Shown here: positions 5,117 through 7,991 of the stretch, one piece after another | How the letters are laid out: each line of letters opens with the position of its first letter | How positions within the stretch are numbered: position 1 is the first letter of the stretch | NCBI GenBank assembly: GCA_937899935.1 | Contig: CALCOW010000483.1 | Span: forward strand, 1-7,991 | Source: an uncultured Phycisphaerae bacterium | Lineage (GTDB): Bacteria; Planctomycetota; Phycisphaerae; Phycisphaerales; SM1A02 | Reading direction: 5' to 3' | Length of the DNA: 7,991 bases | Notes under the pieces: generated by a model | Seen by the model: only the letters and a program-made list of their open reading frames with translations | The model's database searches: none | Told to the model about the DNA's origin: nothing | Translations under genes and position numbers: made by a program

Positions 5117-7882
5117 ATGAATATCAAGAGGGCCGCCTATTTACTGTTTGTCGTCACGATCTTTGCAAGTCTGGGCTCGCCAGATGAAGTGCAAGACCAG
5201 TGGGCAAAAACGCCTGATCGGATCTGGATCGGGCCGGAGTATCACACCAACCGTTTGCAAGACTGGCGCATAGCAGAAGGCCGTCTGGAGTGCACCGAAA
5301 CTGGAAAGCGACTACCAGTCCGAACCTGTCATTTGTTGACTCATTCAATTGTTGGGCCCCCCCAAGCTTTCACACTTGAGATTGTCACGGGATCGATTAG
5401 CAAGAAAGTACCGGGAACGGAAAATGCTTTCAGTGGCTTCCTTATCGGTGCCGGCCATGATCAAATTGACTACCGGCTCACCGCCTTGGTTCATCACGCA
5501 CCAGCAGCAGATGGTGGCATCCTCGCAGTGGTTGATCATCAGGGGCAGGTCGCTCTGCGCAACAATACGATTCCACTTGGCGGAAGCAGTCAGTGGTCAA
5601 TCTCCAGTCCCGTTTCTCTCGAAGACCTGCCATTACTACCAGATCAAGACTGCTCTCAAGGAGAGTCAACTAGCAAACTCAGCCCTGGCCCGATTCGACT
5701 GATGCTCAAAGCGGAGCCAGATCATGAAAACTACACGCTGCTACTTGTTGCTTACGATGCACAAAGTAATCAGATGTTAAGTAGATGCACCGCCAAGCAT
5801 GTGCCTCGCAGCATGGTCGATGGCTCTATCGCAATCGTGTCCCATCTCGGCCCCAAAGGTGCAAAGAAAGGCCACTGGTTTTCTAAGCTACACGGGCATG
5901 GGCCTGCCATCATCAAACATCCCGAGCGCTCTTTCGGACCCGTTCTTTGCAGTCTCTACACACTTCAACATGGAACGCTTCGACTGACTGCACAGATGCC
6001 ACCGATTGGACCAAACGATACCCAGACTGTGTCACTACAGCTTCAAGAACGCATCGATGATCATTGGCGATGGATCGAAGTAGGCCAGGCTGGTATTGAT
6101 CCGGATGCAAGAACAGCAACCTTCCAGGTCAATGGCATCGACATGAGGCGGGCTCATCCTTACCGGCTGGGGTATCAACTAAAGGACACCGAAGGTCACA
6201 CCACCCCATACTTCTATGAAGGCACGATTGCTGCCGAACCTTCACCCGATGAACCTTTCGTCATGGCTGCTTTGACCTGTCACAAGACCTATACGGGTGG
6301 TCTGAAATGGAACCACCATGGCATCTGGTTTCCACATCAAGACATTGTTGCTGGCGTCGAATCAAATGACCCTGATCTTCTTTATTTTAGTGGTGATCAA
6401 ATCTACGAAGGTGATCTGACTCCTGCGAATCAAAAGTCAGAAGATGCGTTTCTTCTTGATTACCTCTATAAGTGGTCACACTGGTGCTGGGCGTTTGGCG
6501 ATCTAGCGCGTGATCGACCATGTATCACGATTCCTGATGACCATGACGTCTATCACGGCAATCTCTGGGGTGCCGGTGGCCGACAAGCCAAGGCCAGGCC
6601 GGGTATCACTGCTCAAGACAGCGGCGGGTATCGAAGAAGCCCTCGCTTTGTCAACGCGGTTCATAGAACCCAGACAAGTCATTTACCAAAGACGGTTGCT
6701 ATGGAACCCAAAGCTAAAGACATTTCTGTCTACTTCACCGACTTAGAATATGGCGGTCTGAGCATGGCCATCCTTGACGATCGCCAGTTCAAGGAGTCGC
6801 CAACAATTGCCATACCAGACGGTGATGTCAAAAATGGTTGGTTCAAAGCTGAAGCTTTTCATCCGCCGTCACAAGCCGATGATCCCTCTATTCCATTGCT
6901 TGGCTCAGAACAAGAAAACTTCCTGGATGAATGGGCACGCGACTGGTCTGGGAATGCTTGGATGAAGCTTACGCTTTCACAAACACCCTTTGCGTGCGCC
7001 CAGACGTTACCCCCGAAAAAAGGTGGTGGCTCCCAACCAGGTCTTACTATCTTTGAGCCAGGACAATACCCCAAAGATGATCAACCATGTGCAGATGGAG
7101 ATTCAAATGGATGGCCAGCTTCCGGCCGCAATCGCGCGCTGCGTGCCATGCGACCGGCTTATCCTCTACACATCTGTGGAGATCAACACTTAGGCCTAGC
7201 ACTTCAGTACGGCATTGATCAGCCACGTGATGCAGGTTATTGCTTCTCGACGCCAGCCATCGCAAACACATGGCCGCGACGTTGGATGCCCATCGAGCCT
7301 GGCAAAAACCAAAGTCCAAATGCCCCTCGCTATACAGGTGACTTCTTGGACGGTTTTGGCAATCATATGACCGTGCTTGCTGCATCAAATCCAAAACAAA
7401 CTGGACAAGAGCCTGCAGCCCTTCACAATCGATCACCCGGCTACGGTGTTGTCACTTTTGACCCCTCCCGTCGAGAAATCAACATGGTTGCCTGGCCACG
7501 ATGGGCAACACCCGATCATCCTGACCGGAAGCCGTATGAAGGTTGGCCGATCAATATCAGTCAGTTTGATAACAACGGCTTGTCCTGGAAATACACGCTA
7601 CCGCCAATTCATGTGGTCCATGGAATGCGACCAAGTGCAGAAGTAATCGACATAGAGACCAACGAACTCATTGCTTCATTGCGCCTACCTGAGCATGCCC
7701 ACACTATTCGCGTTCCTGGAAGTGGCACTTATCAGGTTCTCGTTCGAGATCAATCTGGGAAGACACACAAGATACAAACGCTTCGAGGCGGCCCTATCGG
7801 CACGCTTCGTGATGTCATCACTGTTGATTTCACGACAATCCCTGCCTCAGAACTAGAATCCTCTGAATTGTCGGCACCCTAA
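5117..7882 (+). CDS. Exported multidomain PhoD-like metallophosphatase
   Basis: The 921-residue product has a Sec-type signal peptide (1-20, KRAAYLLFVVTIFASLG; no twin-arginine, unlike classical PhoD). Residues 33-262 look like a concanavalin/LamG-type jelly roll. Residues 275-373 resemble the beta-sandwich that precedes PhoD catalytic domains. Residues 380-795 form the phosphatase core: SGDQIYEGD at 425-433 (Asp427 a likely metal ligand), IPDDHDVYHGN at 472-482, and LHICGDQHLGLA at 684-695 with Asp689/His691. NGWPASGRNRALR at 664-676 and CFSTPAIANTWPRRW at 709-723 are typical of the planctomycete branch. Residues 800-905 appear to be another beta-rich domain. The expected activity is metal-dependent hydrolysis of phosphomono- or diesters outside the cytoplasm; the substrate is unknown. 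An in-frame TAA lies immediately before the ATG, so no earlier start is possible. The ribosome binding site is poor. A stretch of seven C residues lies at 5357-5363, but the frame is intact. Confidence 0.88.
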   Translation: MNIKRAAYLLFVVTIFASLGSPDEVQDQWAKTPDRIWIGPEYHTNRLQDWRIAEGRLECTETGKRLPVRTCHLLTHSIVGPPQAFTLEIVTGSISKKVPGTENAFSGFLIGAGHDQIDYRLTALVHHAPAADGGILAVVDHQGQVALRNNTIPLGGSSQWSISSPVSLEDLPLLPDQDCSQGESTSKLSPGPIRLMLKAEPDHENYTLLLVAYDAQSNQMLSRCTAKHVPRSMVDGSIAIVSHLGPKGAKKGHWFSKLHGHGPAIIKHPERSFGPVLCSLYTLQHGTLRLTAQMPPIGPNDTQTVSLQLQERIDDHWRWIEVGQAGIDPDARTATFQVNGIDMRRAHPYRLGYQLKDTEGHTTPYFYEGTIAAEPSPDEPFVMAALTCHKTYTGGLKWNHHGIWFPHQDIVAGVESNDPDLLYFSGDQIYEGDLTPANQKSEDAFLLDYLYKWSHWCWAFGDLARDRPCITIPDDHDVYHGNLWGAGGRQAKARPGITAQDSGGYRRSPRFVNAVHRTQTSHLPKTVAMEPKAKDISVYFTDLEYGGLSMAILDDRQFKESPTIAIPDGDVKNGWFKAEAFHPPSQADDPSIPLLGSEQENFLDEWARDWSGNAWMKLTLSQTPFACAQTLPPKKGGGSQPGLTIFEPGQYPKDDQPCADGDSNGWPASGRNRALRAMRPAYPLHICGDQHLGLALQYGIDQPRDAGYCFSTPAIANTWPRRWMPIEPGKNQSPNAPRYTGDFLDGFGNHMTVLAASNPKQTGQEPAALHNRSPGYGVVTFDPSRREINMVAWPRWATPDHPDRKPYEGWPINISQFDNNGLSWKYTLPPIHVVHGMRPSAEVIDIETNELIASLRLPEHAHTIRVPGSGTYQVLVRDQSGKTHKIQTLRGGPIGTLRDVITVDFTTIPASELESSELSAP

Positions 7883-7991
7883 TCAACAAGGAACCGATGA
7901 AAGTTAGCGTAGAGATCACTCATCAGTAGTTTTCATACTCGTCGCTCAGTGACTGAGCTTCTCCGGAGAGCACTCCTTTGGCAACTCTATT
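7883..7991. other. Downstream intergenic region with two adjacent perfect palindromes
   Basis: GCTCAGT (7944-7950) and ACTGAGC (7952-7958) are perfect seven-base arms around a single G. The ten-base palindrome TCTCCGGAGA (7960-7969) follows one base later. There is no T-run, so an ordinary intrinsic terminator is unlikely; the pair could be operator sites for a gene beyond the right edge. A ten-codon open frame at 7897-7929 with AAGGA upstream is too short to support as a gene. Confidence 0.4.

Noticed and set aside
7897..7929. Ten-codon open frame with AAGGA upstream, just after the phosphatase stop
   Set aside because: A short open frame with a purine-rich leader is expected by chance. There is no sign of an arrest peptide, toxin or leader with repeated codons.
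1..7991. A defence island, CRISPR array, prophage or insertion sequence
   Set aside because: No spaced direct repeats, transposase, integrase, nuclease or phage structural motifs were found in either strand; the genes look like ordinary planctomycete exported proteins.

Overview
The window most likely comes from a planctomycete, or a close relative in the PVC group. The main reason is gene content. There is a Pirellula/Verrucomicrobium-type dehydrogenase-like propeller protein, a large multidomain exported PhoD-like phosphatase, and an exported thioredoxin-fold protein with a calcium-binding EF-hand tail. Spacing between genes is loose, base composition looks close to balanced, and the single tRNA gene has no encoded CCA. 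The assignment rests on family recognition by eye, without any database search.

Layout. Positions 1-1941 (minus strand) hold the N-terminal 647 codons of a secreted beta-propeller protein that runs off the left edge. Positions 1942-2119 form a divergent intergenic region with possible promoters for both sides and a small hairpin. Positions 2120-3655 (plus) encode a 511-residue exported protein. It joins a deiodinase-like thioredoxin fold (a CxxC whose second Cys takes the selenocysteine position), a DsbD-alpha-like domain, an Arg/Gly-rich linker and two EF-hands. After a 223-base gap, 3879-4814 (plus) encodes an exported PDZ-domain protein with a Gln/Met-rich coiled-coil tail. A tRNA-Glu(CTC) gene lies at 4932-5006, and a strong intrinsic terminator ends at 5040. 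Positions 5117-7882 (plus) encode a 921-residue exported PhoD-like metallophosphatase with extra beta-sandwich-type regions at both ends. The last 109 bases carry two adjacent perfect palindromes and no recognisable gene.

How the genes relate. All four proteins begin with a Sec-type signal peptide, so the protein products all act outside the cytoplasm. They do not look like one operon: gaps are large, the first gene is divergent, and a terminator separates the phosphatase from the genes before it. Nothing in the window ties them to one pathway. The most unusual item is the deiodinase-like/DsbD-like/EF-hand fusion. No insertion sequence, CRISPR array, phage gene or evident defence system is visible.
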